Shown here: positions 42,530-51,425 of the stretch, in pieces
Layout of the letters: each line of letters opens with the position of its first letter
Numbering within the stretch: the stretch's first letter is position 1
Origin: CALINB01 sp938045325
GTDB lineage: Bacteria; Pseudomonadota; Alphaproteobacteria; Rhodospirillales; CALINB01
Direction of reading: 5' to 3'
NCBI GenBank assembly: GCA_038114465.1
Contig: JAYNQW010000007.1
Span: forward strand, 1 to 64,000
Length of the DNA stretch: 64,000 bases
Notes under the pieces: model-generated
The model's database searches: none
The model's input: only the letters and a program-made list of their open reading frames with translations
What the model was told of the DNA's origin: nothing
Position numbers and translations under genes: made by a program

Positions 42530-44040
42530 TATCCCGTTTAGCCGATTTCTTATGCTCCCGCCACGGCTGCCTCATGTTCATCGGCGGATACTTTCTTATA
42601 CTATTTACCTTGCGCATAACCCTGTTTCCCGGCGCGTCGGAAGACGATGCCGAGCAGCTCTTTTTTTCTCAAATCTTTGCCTGGGGTTACAAGGTCAACC
42701 AGCCGACGCTTTATACGTGGCTTGTCATTTTAGCGCAGAAAATTTTCGGCGTGAGCGCGGCTTCCGTTGCGGCTGTTAAATTTTCCGCATTATTCGCCCT
42801 GTTTTATTTTACACGCCAAAGCGCACACGTTGTTTTTAACGACAACAGATATGCCGCCCTTGCCGCCTTGTCCTTGTTGGCAATTTTTTACATCAATTGG
42901 GACGGCGTGGTGAATTACAGCCACACGATCTTAATGGCGGCTTTCTTAATGGCAACGCTATATGTGTTTTTAAAAATCAAACCAGAGCAAAGTATTTTGG
43001 CGTATATCGGACTCGGCGTTCTGATGGGCCTGGGTCTGTTATCAAAATACAACTTTGCTTTATTTCTGATTCCTCTATTCGCCGCCGCCGTTTTTACGCC
43101 CTCATTCAGACATAAAATTTTAACGCCGAAATTTTTAATCAGCATTTTAATCGCAGCCGCTTTGCTTGCACCGCACCTGCAATGGCTGCTGGCCAACCCC
43201 GCCAGTATCAGCACGACACCGGAATATATGGATGTTGCCGGCGGCACCGGCTCGGCTGTTGTACGGGCCGGCAAGGGTTTATTGGATGCCGTTTCGGGCG
43301 CCGCCCTATTTCTCGCGCCTTTATGGCTGCTGTATCTGCTGTTTTTTTGGCGCAGTTTTACACCTTTAAAAAATATTGAACCGGAGGACCAAGAAACAAA
43401 GCGGTTTTTTGAAATTTATTTTGCCGCATTTGCATTCATCGTCGTGATTGGGATTATCATCTTTTCATTATCCGGTATCCGCAATCATTGGATGATGGTT
43501 CTCATCCCCTTTCCCGTTTACTTCTTATTGCGCGTTCGGGCGATTTCGCCCCAAACCGCCACCCTTGACCGGTTTGCCGTCCTGTTGGCCGCCTTCGCCG
43601 TTATCGTGGCGATTGCCCTGTTCAGCCGCGCCATGACGGCGCCGAATTACTGCAAGAAATGTAATTTCTTTTTTCCTTATGCCGCCCTTGCCGAACAAAT
43701 CAAAGGTGCCGGGTTTCAAGGCGGCACAATCATTACCTATGACCTGCCCAACCAACTGGGCGGCAATCTCCGGCGATATTTCCCCGACTCGAGAGTGATC
43801 AGCCGACGGTATTCCTACTTTGTGCCCGCCGAACGCACCAAGGGACAATGCTTACTGGTTTGGAACGAGAGCAAATGGGCCCACGGTAGTGGACGCTCAC
43901 GCGTCATCAATATTGCGAAAGAGTTATTAGGCGTATCGGTCCCTGCCGGCACAGCGTCCAAATCCGCAGCGGCCCCCCTGCCCCGCGCTAAAAATAAATC
44001 AGCGAAGCTCGGCTTTTTGATATTACCGCGCTGCGAATAA
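42526..44040 (+). CDS. GT39/ArnT-like membrane glycosyltransferase
   Basis: 504-aa polytopic inner-membrane protein with about ten hydrophobic segments. The first periplasmic loop has an acidic pair and aromatic context (FPGASEDDAEQLFFSQIF, GYKVNQPTLYTWLV) typical of the PMT/ArnT family (GT39), which transfers sugars from polyprenyl-phosphate donors, usually to lipid A or proteins. The C-terminal ~90 residues are soluble (GGTIITYDLPNQLGGNLRRYF). Overlaps der by 4 bp (ATGA). Acceptor unknown. Confidence 0.82.
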   Translation: MISRLADFLCSRHGCLMFIGGYFLILFTLRITLFPGASEDDAEQLFFSQIFAWGYKVNQPTLYTWLVILAQKIFGVSAASVAAVKFSALFALFYFTRQSAHVVFNDNRYAALAALSLLAIFYINWDGVVNYSHTILMAAFLMATLYVFLKIKPEQSILAYIGLGVLMGLGLLSKYNFALFLIPLFAAAVFTPSFRHKILTPKFLISILIAAALLAPHLQWLLANPASISTTPEYMDVAGGTGSAVVRAGKGLLDAVSGAALFLAPLWLLYLLFFWRSFTPLKNIEPEDQETKRFFEIYFAAFAFIVVIGIIIFSLSGIRNHWMMVLIPFPVYFLLRVRAISPQTATLDRFAVLLAAFAVIVAIALFSRAMTAPNYCKKCNFFFPYAALAEQIKGAGFQGGTIITYDLPNQLGGNLRRYFPDSRVISRRYSYFVPAERTKGQCLLVWNESKWAHGSGRSRVINIAKELLGVSVPAGTASKSAAAPLPRAKNKSAKLGFLILPRCE

Positions 44041-44065
44041 CCGAAATCCGGCTTCGACAAGCGTC

Positions 44066-45643
44066 TTAAAAATTCAACGCCTTGACTTGAACCACATGTG
44101 GCAAACCGCATACGGCCTTGATCAAACCATCATCGGCAGGCTGGTCGATTTCAACGAGCGCGATGGCATCGCCGCCCTCTTCATCACGGCCAAGATTAAA
44201 TGTTGCAATATTGATCGAGGCATCGCCCAAAATCGTTCCCAAAGCGCCGATAAAGCCCGGTTTATCCTGGTTGGTGATGTACAACATGTTCGGCCCTAAT
44301 CGTGCATCGATCTGAATGCCCTTGATCGACACCAGGCGCGGGATGGAACCATCAAATAATGTGCCCGATAAGCTGCGAGTTTGATTTTCCGTTGTGACCG
44401 TCAAACGGATCAGCGTTTGATAACTGTCACACTCTGGGCAATGGGATTCGGACACGCTAATATCACGCTCCTTAGCAAGCTCAGGCGCACTCACCAGATT
44501 GACCGACTCGAGTGTCGGCGCCAGCAACCCCTGTAGGATAGCTGCCGTCAACGGTTTTGTATTTAACTCGGCTACCTGGCCTTCGTACTCAATTTTAATA
44601 TCATTAATCGCCGATTCCGTGACCTGGCCGGCAAAGCTGCCGATTTGCTCGGCGAGCTTCAGGTACGGGTTTAATTTCGGCGCATCCTCAGCACTGATCG
44701 ACGGCATGTTGATCGCATTGGTGACGGAACCCGTTAACAGGAAATCCGCCATCTGTTCGGCGATTTGTACGGCGACCTTTTCTTGCGCTTCCGTCGTCGA
44801 TGCCCCCAGATGCGGCGTTAAGACGACTTGCTCCATGCCGAACAAAACACTGTCTTTTGCGGGCTCTTCAGACAGAACGTCCAAGCCGGCGCCGCCGACA
44901 TGGCCGCTTTCGATAGCAGCCTTCAAATCTTCCTCGACCAATAACTCACCGCGGGCGCAGTTGATAATCCGCACGCCCTTCTTCATTTTCGCGATCGATT
45001 CGGCGTTGATGATATTTCGGGTCGCATCGGTCAGCGGTGTATGCAGGCTGATAAAATCGGCACGGGTGAATAAATCGTCCAGTTCGACTTTTTCGACACC
45101 CAAATCCTTTGCCCGCTCCGGCGAGAGATACGGATCGTATGCCGCAACTTTCATGCCTAGGCCAAGGGCTTTATCGGCAACAATTGAACCGATATTCCCG
45201 CAACCGATAATGCCCAGCGTTTTGCCGGTCACCTCGACGCCCATAAACCGGTTCTTTTCCCATTTTCCCGCGTGTGTCGAAGCGTTCGCTTCGGGAAGAT
45301 CCCGGGCCAGGGCAAACATCATGGCGATGGCATGCTCTGCCGTGGTGATCGAGTTGCCGAACGGGGCGTTCATGACAATGATCCCCCGCTGAGTTGCCGC
45401 CTTAATGTCGATGTTATCGACGCCAATGCCCGCACGGCCGATAACCTTTAAGTTGTCGGCTGCTTCGATAATATCGGCTTTAACCTTCGTCCGGGACCGG
45501 ACGACAAGCCCGTCGTATTCGCCGATCTTTGCCTTAAGGTCGTCCATCGGGATATCAAATAAGGCATCGACATCAATGCCGCGTTCCTTAAATACCTTTT
45601 CGGCCAGAGGGCTCATTTTGTCGGAAATGATTACCTTTACCAT
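44066..45643 (-). CDS. serA: D-3-phosphoglycerate dehydrogenase
   Basis: First step of phosphorylated serine synthesis, oxidising 3-phosphoglycerate. 525 aa, the long form: substrate/NAD domain (GRAGIGVDNIDIKAATQRG, GCGNIGSIVADKALGLGM, HTPLTDATRNIINAE, catalytic His in LTPHLGASTTEAQ). The intervening ASB domain (~330-450) and a C-terminal ACT domain (ITNQDKPGFIGALGTILG) complete it. Starts 7 bp after serC. Convergent with the glycosyltransferase gene 25 bp away. Confidence 0.96.
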   Translation of the reverse strand: MVKVIISDKMSPLAEKVFKERGIDVDALFDIPMDDLKAKIGEYDGLVVRSRTKVKADIIEAADNLKVIGRAGIGVDNIDIKAATQRGIIVMNAPFGNSITTAEHAIAMMFALARDLPEANASTHAGKWEKNRFMGVEVTGKTLGIIGCGNIGSIVADKALGLGMKVAAYDPYLSPERAKDLGVEKVELDDLFTRADFISLHTPLTDATRNIINAESIAKMKKGVRIINCARGELLVEEDLKAAIESGHVGGAGLDVLSEEPAKDSVLFGMEQVVLTPHLGASTTEAQEKVAVQIAEQMADFLLTGSVTNAINMPSISAEDAPKLNPYLKLAEQIGSFAGQVTESAINDIKIEYEGQVAELNTKPLTAAILQGLLAPTLESVNLVSAPELAKERDISVSESHCPECDSYQTLIRLTVTTENQTRSLSGTLFDGSIPRLVSIKGIQIDARLGPNMLYITNQDKPGFIGALGTILGDASINIATFNLGRDEEGGDAIALVEIDQPADDGLIKAVCGLPHVVQVKALNF

Positions 45644-45650
45644 CGTATAA

Positions 45651-46814
45651 TTATCCTTCTGCTTTTACGGTTGCGTAGGCCCAATCAAGCCATGGGCACA
45701 ACGCTTCCAAGTCATCTTTTTCAACGGTCGCACCGGCCCAGATACGCAATCCCGGCGGGGCGTCTCTGTATGCTCCGATATCGAACGCGACTCCTTCTTT
45801 ATCGAGCGCTGCAGCCACGCGTTTACTGACCGCCGCCTGATCATCATCGGATAAATCTTGGAACCAGGGATCGACAATTTTAAGACACACCGACGTCGTC
45901 GAACGCTGTTCGGCAACGTCAGCGAGGTTGCCGACCCAATCGGACTGATCAATCCAGTCATAAAGCACGGCAGCATTTTCCTCCGACCGCTTTATCAAAC
46001 CTTTTAAACCTCCGACGGATTGAGCCCAGCTTAACCCGTCAAGAGCGTCTTCGACTGCCAGCATTGACGGCGTATTGATCGTTTCACCTCTGAAAATACC
46101 GGCAATCAATTTTCCCGCTTTGGTTAGCCGGAACACTTTCGGCACCGGCCAGGGCGGCGTGAACGATTCAAGTCGTGCTACCGCGCGCGGGCTTAAAGCC
46201 AGCATGCCATGCTGCGCCTCACCGCCGAGCACCTTCTGCCAGGAATACGTCACCACATCGAGCTTGTCCCACGGCAGATCCATGGCGAAGGCCGCCGAAG
46301 TCGCATCACAAATCGTGAGCCCTTCACGGTCCGCCGGTATCCAATCGCCGTTCGGCACACGCACACCCGAGGTCGTGCCGTTCCAGGTAAAGACGACATC
46401 GCGGTTGCAATCGACGTCCGTCAGGTTCGGCAATTGTCCGTATTCGGCTTTAAAAAGCCGTATATCATCGATTTTCAGGTCTTTGGAAATGTCTCCGGCC
46501 CAACCGGCACCGAAGCTTTCCCAGGCCAAGACGTCGACGCCGCGCTCACCCAATAGTGACCACAAGGCCATCTCGACCGCACCCGTATCGGACGCCGGCA
46601 CAATGCCGAGCAGATAATCATCGGGCATACCCAGCATCGACTTCGATTGTTCGATGACGGAAGCCAGTTTTGCCTTAGCCGGTCCCGAACGATGGGAGCG
46701 CGCCAGACAAGCATCCTCAAGCGCCGCCAGGGACCATCCCGGGCGTTTGGCACAAGGACCTGAAGAAAAACAAGGATTTGCCGGACACCGGTCCGGCCTG
46801 GAAATGGTATTCAT
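45651..46814 (-). CDS. serC: Phosphoserine aminotransferase
   Basis: PLP enzyme converting 3-phosphohydroxypyruvate to phosphoserine. 387 aa, the alphaproteobacterial SerC type: CFSSGPCAKRPGWSLAALED, then ARSHRSGPAKAKL, FTWNGTTSGVRVPNGDWIP and PLP Lys in YSWQKVLGGEAQHGML (about residue 195). It leads a serC-serA operon and has a structured leader resembling the serC RNA motif. Confidence 0.95.
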   Translation of the reverse strand: MNTISRPDRCPANPCFSSGPCAKRPGWSLAALEDACLARSHRSGPAKAKLASVIEQSKSMLGMPDDYLLGIVPASDTGAVEMALWSLLGERGVDVLAWESFGAGWAGDISKDLKIDDIRLFKAEYGQLPNLTDVDCNRDVVFTWNGTTSGVRVPNGDWIPADREGLTICDATSAAFAMDLPWDKLDVVTYSWQKVLGGEAQHGMLALSPRAVARLESFTPPWPVPKVFRLTKAGKLIAGIFRGETINTPSMLAVEDALDGLSWAQSVGGLKGLIKRSEENAAVLYDWIDQSDWVGNLADVAEQRSTTSVCLKIVDPWFQDLSDDDQAAVSKRVAAALDKEGVAFDIGAYRDAPPGLRIWAGATVEKDDLEALCPWLDWAYATVKAEG

Positions 46815-46896
46815 TTTGATCTCCCTTCCTTCCAGAAGGGTCGCGACCCGTTGGGGGATCGTGGCCCGCTGCCCTTATAGGGGGCAGCACCGGCCC
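46815..46896 (-). ncRNA. serC-type structured leader RNA
   Basis: The RNA directly upstream of serC folds into two elements. The first hairpin is GCUGCCC (46882-46888 region, minus strand) with GGGCAGC (46868-46874) and a 7-nt loop, extended by GGCC/GGCC pairs across an internal loop. The second pairs GAUCCCCC with GGGAGAUC (one C-A mismatch) around GGGUCGCGACCC and places the Shine-Dalgarno GGGAG inside the stem. A two-hairpin 'serC' motif upstream of serC/serA operons in Alphaproteobacteria has been described; position and shape agree, but I have not aligned it to the published consensus. Confidence 0.6.
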
Positions 46897-47060
46897 TGTC
46901 CATAACCATTTTGGCTTTTTGTGAGAAGATTGCGTTCAGGCGCATTTCTCAACGATTTCTTCCGCCACGCTTAGAACTGAGCCGTGTGTGACATTGACTG
47001 CTTAAAAATTGCACATATTTAACTCGAGAGTGCATTTACACAGCAGGAATTCTCGCTCCG

Positions 47061-47981
47061 ATGAGAGACCCTTACGAGGTACTTGGCGTCGACCGCAAGG
47101 CAAGTGAAAAGGAAATTCGCGATGCGTAACGGCGTCTCGCTAAAGAAAATCACCCTGATCTACACCCCGGTGACAAGTCAGCCGAGGAACGGTTCAAGGA
47201 AATTTCGTTCGCCTATGACTTATTAAAGGACCCGGAAAAACGCCTTCGCTACGACCAAGGTGAGATTGATGCCAGCGGGCAAGAAAACCCGGAACGATCT
47301 TTCTATCGTGCTTACGCCGATACAGGCGATGGAGCCAAATATGCCCGTTATGAGGACTTCGCCGATTTCATGGATAAAGGCGATGTTTTTGCCGATCTTT
47401 TCCGGCATGCCGGCGAAGGACAGCGATCTCATATCAAAATGCAAGGCGCTAACACTTCGTACACATTGCAAATCGAATTATTGGATGCAGCAAACGGCGC
47501 TAAAAAACGTATTACCATGCCCGACGGAAACGTTCTCGACGTCACGATTCCAGAGGGCGTGCGCGACAGGCAGACAATACGCTTGAAAGGGAAAGGACAA
47601 CCCGGTTACGGCGGCGGATCACCGGGTGATGCCTATATTGAAATTCATATCAAGCCCCACGGTTTTTACCGCAGAAAGGACAACAATATTCACATCACCC
47701 TCCCCATTACACTCAGTGAAGCTGTATTGGGCGGCAAGATTGATGTCCCGACAATTAAAGGAAAGGTATCGATGACGGTCCCGAAGGGATCGAATACGGG
47801 CACAACGCTCCGCCTGAAAGGCCGAGGCATTTTAGATGCAAAAACAAAACAATCGGGCGATCAATACGTTGAACTGCAGGTCGTTCTGCCCGAAGAGGCC
47901 GACCAAACATTAGAAGACTTCGTCTCAAAATGGGCTCCTGCGAATTCCTACAATCCACGTGAAAAGCTGAAAGCCTTATGA
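47061..47981 (+). pseudogene. cbpA: CbpA/DnaJ-family co-chaperone interrupted by an in-frame TAA in the J domain
   Basis: The whole 306-codon frame encodes a CbpA-type DnaJ protein: J domain MRDPYEVLGVDRKASEKEIR, then HPD intact in NHPDLHPGDKSAEERF. A linker and the two C-terminal substrate-binding domains follow (DGNVLDVTIPEGVRDRQTIR, PHGFYRRKDNNIHITLPITL). Codon 23 (47127-47129) is TAA exactly where the family has Tyr (IRDA-Y-RRLA). No other lesion is visible and no good restart exists before ATG 47370, which would omit the J domain. Directly followed by cbpM (overlapping). Either a recent nonsense mutation or a base-call error; otherwise the gene looks fully conserved. Confidence 0.85.
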
Positions 47982-48322
47982 TGTTAAGCTTCAATGAAGT
48001 CGTTAATGCTATTGAGTCATTGCACGCCCAAGACCTCAACACTTGGATTCGTGATGGTTGGGTCCTGCCTTCCGGCAATACAAAAAATTATCAATTTTCG
48101 GAAATTGATGTTGCCCGCATTCAATTAATTTCAGAATTATTTTACGAATGCGATTTTGATGCTGAGGCTATGCCCGTTGTTCTCAACCTACTTGATCAAA
48201 TCTATGGTCTCCGGCGCCAACTCAATACCCTAACGCGCGCCATTGAAGTTCAGCCAACAGAAATTCGCATAAAAATCAGCCAAGCCCTTACCGAATCCGG
48301 CCGCCAATCACCGCAAACTTAA
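47978..48322 (+). CDS. cbpM: Chaperone modulatory protein CbpM
   Basis: 114-aa MerR-like helical protein that in E. coli binds the CbpA J domain and inhibits it. Features: SFNEVVNAIESLHAQDLNTWI, then RDGWVLPSGNTKNYQFSEID and VARIQLISELFYECDFDAEA, the CbpM core. It overlaps the cbpA stop; starts at ATG 47978 or 47981. Its frame is intact although its partner's J domain is interrupted, which makes the cbpA lesion recent or artefactual. Confidence 0.88.
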   Translation: MMLSFNEVVNAIESLHAQDLNTWIRDGWVLPSGNTKNYQFSEIDVARIQLISELFYECDFDAEAMPVVLNLLDQIYGLRRQLNTLTRAIEVQPTEIRIKISQALTESGRQSPQT

Positions 48323-48398
48323 CTGTCACCATCAATTTGCTCCAGGCAATTGAAACAAACGCAATTGACGCACGCTCTAAAGAAACAACTAACGGTAT

Positions 48399-48737
48399 TT
48401 AAAGCGCTTGGCTATCGGTCTCGCCGGTCCGAATGCGGACCGCCTGACCGACTTCCAATACGAAAATCTTGCCATCGCCGATTTTGCCGGTTTGTGCCGA
48501 CTTTTGAATGGTCTCGACCGTGGACTCGACCAAATCGTCACTCACCGCGATTTCAATTTTAACTTTCGGCAAGAAACTGATCTCGTATTCAGCCCCACGA
48601 TAGATTTCCGTTTGACCTTTTTGCCGACCGAAGCCTTTAACTTCACTCACGGTCATACCTTGTATGCCCAATGGCGTCAGTGCCTCCCGGACATCATCCA
48701 GCTTAAAAGGTTTGATAATCGCCATTACCAGTTTCAT
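48399..48737 (-). CDS. glnK: Nitrogen regulatory P-II protein
   Basis: 112-aa trimeric PII signal protein sensing 2-oxoglutarate and ATP/ADP. Motifs: MKLVMAIIKPFKLDDVREAL, the uridylylated Tyr51 in TEIYRGAEYEI (T-loop), TGKIGDGKIFV (C-terminal ATP loop). It lies 20 bp after amt, so it is likely GlnK acting on that transporter. The order amt then glnK is the reverse of the common glnK-amtB. Confidence 0.94.
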   Translation of the reverse strand: MKLVMAIIKPFKLDDVREALTPLGIQGMTVSEVKGFGRQKGQTEIYRGAEYEISFLPKVKIEIAVSDDLVESTVETIQKSAQTGKIGDGKIFVLEVGQAVRIRTGETDSQAL

Positions 48738-48757
48738 GGCTGAGCTCCCTATCCCTT

Positions 48758-50074
48758 TTACATTTCATACCCACGTTCGCCGTGGGTCGTGATGTCCAAG
48801 CCTTCGACTTCATCTTCATGGCTGACTCGAAGGCCGCCGACGGCCTGAACGATTTTAACGATAATAAAGCTGACAACACCGGCCCAAACCACGGAGGCAA
48901 TAACCCCGGTACCTTGAACGCCGAGCGCTTTGGTGATTGTCATCCCCTCGGCCAAACCTTGGCCGTCCAGGGTGGCTGCGAGCACCGCCGTCATCATAAT
49001 GCCTAAAATACCGCCAACGCCGTGAACGGCAAACACATCAAGCGTATCATCAATCTTCCAAGCCTGCTTCACCATTTGAACCATGTAAAAGCAAACGATA
49101 CCGGCGGAAATACCGATAATAAAGGCGCCCATTGGGCCGACAAAACCGGAGGCCGGCGTGATCGTCGCCAAACCGGCGATTGTGCCCGTTACGGTGCCGA
49201 CAAGTGTTGGTTTGCCATACTTGATCCACTCAATCGCCATCCAAACGATTGAAGCGGTGGCGGCGGATATATGTGTAACCGTCATGGCCATACCCGCACT
49301 TTCGTTGGCGGCTACGGCGCTGCCCGCATTAAAACCGAACCAACCGACCCACAGCATCGACGCGCCGATCATGGTCATGCCAGGGTTATGGGGCGGGCGG
49401 ACTTCATTGGGAAATCCTCTGCGCGCGCCAAGAGCACCCGCGATAACCAATGCCGAGACGCCCGCTGTTGCGTGAACGACAAGCCCGCCGGCAAAATCCA
49501 TCACACCCATATCGGCCAACCAACCACCACCCCAGACCCAGTGGCAGACAGGGGCATAAACAAATACCAGCCACAGTGCACTGAACAGGCAAACGGCTGA
49601 GAATTTAATACGTTCGACATAGGCTCCCACAATCAGGGCTGGCGTGATGATGGCAAACGTCATTTGGAACATGAAAAAGACGGTTTCAGGAATATCACCG
49701 CTGAGGGCTTTTGTTCCCACGCCGGACAAAAACATCTTCGAGAGATCGCCAATCCACTGGTTCATGCCGCCGCCATTGCCAAAGGCCAGGCTGTACACAC
49801 CGACGAACCACAATATCGAGGCGAGGCAACAAACCGCATAACAATGCATCAGGACTGAGAGCACATTCCGGGCGCGAACTAAGCCTGCATAAAATAGAGC
49901 CAATCCGGGGATCGTCATAAACAGCACCAAAGCTGTCGCCGTTAAAAGCCAGGCCGTATTGCCATCACTCAGGGCCTGTTTGCCCTGGGCAAACGCCTCC
50001 GTTGGTAATGTGATAAAGCAGAATGCAGCGATGAAGAGCGCCCCAATGGCGCACTTCAAGTGTCCCTTTGACAT
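48758..50074 (-). CDS. amt: Ammonium transporter Amt
   Basis: 438-aa Amt/Mep/Rh channel with a signal-like N-terminus (LPTEAFAQG) and 11 hydrophobic segments. Twin pore histidines in FAGGLVVHATAGVSALV (about residue 195) and DVFAVHGVGGILG (about 345); the Amt signature HNPGMTMIGASMLWVGWFGF is present. The cytoplasmic C-terminal tail with GLDITTHGERGYEM is the part contacted by GlnK. Transcribed before glnK. I searched the upstream 360 bp for a sigma54 -24/-12 promoter and found none with correct spacing. Confidence 0.95.
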   Translation of the reverse strand: MSKGHLKCAIGALFIAAFCFITLPTEAFAQGKQALSDGNTAWLLTATALVLFMTIPGLALFYAGLVRARNVLSVLMHCYAVCCLASILWFVGVYSLAFGNGGGMNQWIGDLSKMFLSGVGTKALSGDIPETVFFMFQMTFAIITPALIVGAYVERIKFSAVCLFSALWLVFVYAPVCHWVWGGGWLADMGVMDFAGGLVVHATAGVSALVIAGALGARRGFPNEVRPPHNPGMTMIGASMLWVGWFGFNAGSAVAANESAGMAMTVTHISAATASIVWMAIEWIKYGKPTLVGTVTGTIAGLATITPASGFVGPMGAFIIGISAGIVCFYMVQMVKQAWKIDDTLDVFAVHGVGGILGIMMTAVLAATLDGQGLAEGMTITKALGVQGTGVIASVVWAGVVSFIIVKIVQAVGGLRVSHEDEVEGLDITTHGERGYEM

Positions 50075-50435
50075 GGTCCCCTCCGTGCCCTGTGTTTGCC
50101 CGGTTGAATACCGGATATTAATACGCCCAAAAGTGCGTCACTTTCGGGTCAGTGCCCAAGCAATATGCACATTGGTGGCAAATGATGCAAGACAGGGTTT
50201 CGCACAATCCTGAAGAATGTTGTAAAATCAATTAGTTCGGAGGCCATAGGTTTATATTGCGTCGATTCGCTACCTCCTATAATTGTGCTTTTTATTAAAG
50301 TGCTGAAGATATGGGAAACTGGGGGATTATCAGTACATCGTTAAACACGTTGAAAAATATATGTCGCATCACTTTGCTGATACGAAGCTGATACGAATTA
50401 AAAAAAACTTAACGATGAAACGGGATCGCAACTGA
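50075..50435. other. Intergenic region amt / TAXI pseudogene
   Basis: 361 bp, AT-rich. It holds a TTGCGT (50257-50262)/TATAAT (50278-50283) pair with a short 15-bp spacer on the plus strand and an 11-bp tandem repeat (50376-50397). There is no clear sigma54 or NtrC site. No gene or RNA recognised. Confidence 0.5.
50376..50397. repeat. Perfect 11-bp tandem repeat
   Basis: GCTGATACGAA occurs twice back to back (50376-50386, 50387-50397), about one helical turn apart, 38 bp before the TAXI start codon. Looks like a two-copy operator for a direct-repeat-binding regulator, or a replication slip. Confidence 0.45.
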
Positions 50436-51425
50436 ATGCCAAATAGATTTGAACTCACCCTGAGGCTGAACCTGAACCGGTTTCAGCGAATTGGATTCGC
50501 GACCATCGGCGCCGCAGCAATTACACTAGCGCTTGCGTCCCCCGAAAAAGCAACCGCCGCCGGCATGGATAAATTCATTGCGGTCGGCACCGGCTCCGTG
50601 AGCGGTGTTTTTTATCCCGTCGGCAAGGGCATTTGCAAACTCGTGAATTCCGGACGCCTGGTTCATCGTGTGCGGTGTTTGGCTTACGAAACCGGCGGCT
50701 CGGTTTACAACATCGAAGCCGTCCGCTCGCGTGAATTGGATGTCGGCATTACCCGTTCCGACCTCGCCGCCTTGACCTTTCAGGGAAAAACGATGCCGCC
50801 GAACGAACTAGGCCCGGCAACCGATTTACGCGCCATCGCCAATCTTTATGAAATGCCTGTCGGCATCATCGTCAAGGAAAAGGCAAAGATAAAATCGCTT
50901 AAGGATTTTACCGGCAAACGATTTAATTTCGGCAACCGCGGGTCCGGCAAACGGACGATGGCCGAATTATTGTTTAAGTATAAAGGTTGGGGGCCGGCCG
51001 ATTTTGCAAAACTGACTGAATTTTCAACAAAATAAATGGGCGAAGAGTTCTGCGCCGGCAAACTCGACATTCTCCTCGAAATACTGGGCCACCCCGCGGC
51101 TTTCTATAACAAAATGATCGAGCAGTGCGGCGGCGCCCTTTATAACTTTTCAAAAGAAGAAATAGACGGATTGACGAAAATTCTACCGTTTTCAGCCCCG
51201 CAAAAAATTAAAGGCGGTATGTATTATGACACCCCGAACGATATCAATACATTCGGCTTTCAAGCCGTCATGATCGCATCCAGTAAAGTCCACCCGAAAT
51301 CAATCCTTCATATGATGAATTCCGCATTTGGCAATTTAGACAAACTTCACAAAATTCATCCTGCCCTATCGACAACAAATCGCGGCAGCATGAAACAGGA
51401 TCTTGTTACACCAAGGAGAAACGTA
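50436..51425 (+). pseudogene. TAXI-family TRAP solute-binding protein with in-frame TAA and missing C-terminus
   Basis: Periplasmic binding protein of TAXI-TRAP transporters. Signal peptide (residues ~20-42, ...EKATAAG), the diagnostic GTGSVSGVFYPVGKGICKLV, then DVGITRSDLAALTFQGK and FTGKRFNFGNRGSGKRTM. After FAKLTEFSTK an in-frame TAA (51033-51035) is followed at once by ATG, and the same frame continues through CAGKLDILLEILGHPAAFY, GGMYYDTPNDINTFGFQAV and HPALSTTNRGSMKQDLVTP. The last ~15 residues usual for TAXI are absent, and the frame runs without a stop into the next gene. No TRAP permease is nearby. Decayed gene, or one base error plus a deletion. Confidence 0.82.

Noticed and set aside
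50140..50200. Possible NtrC or sigma54 site upstream of amt (TGCAC...GGTG, TGGCAAATGATGCAA)
   Set aside because: Half-site spacing (3 instead of about 6) and GG-to-GC spacing (8 instead of 10) do not match either consensus.
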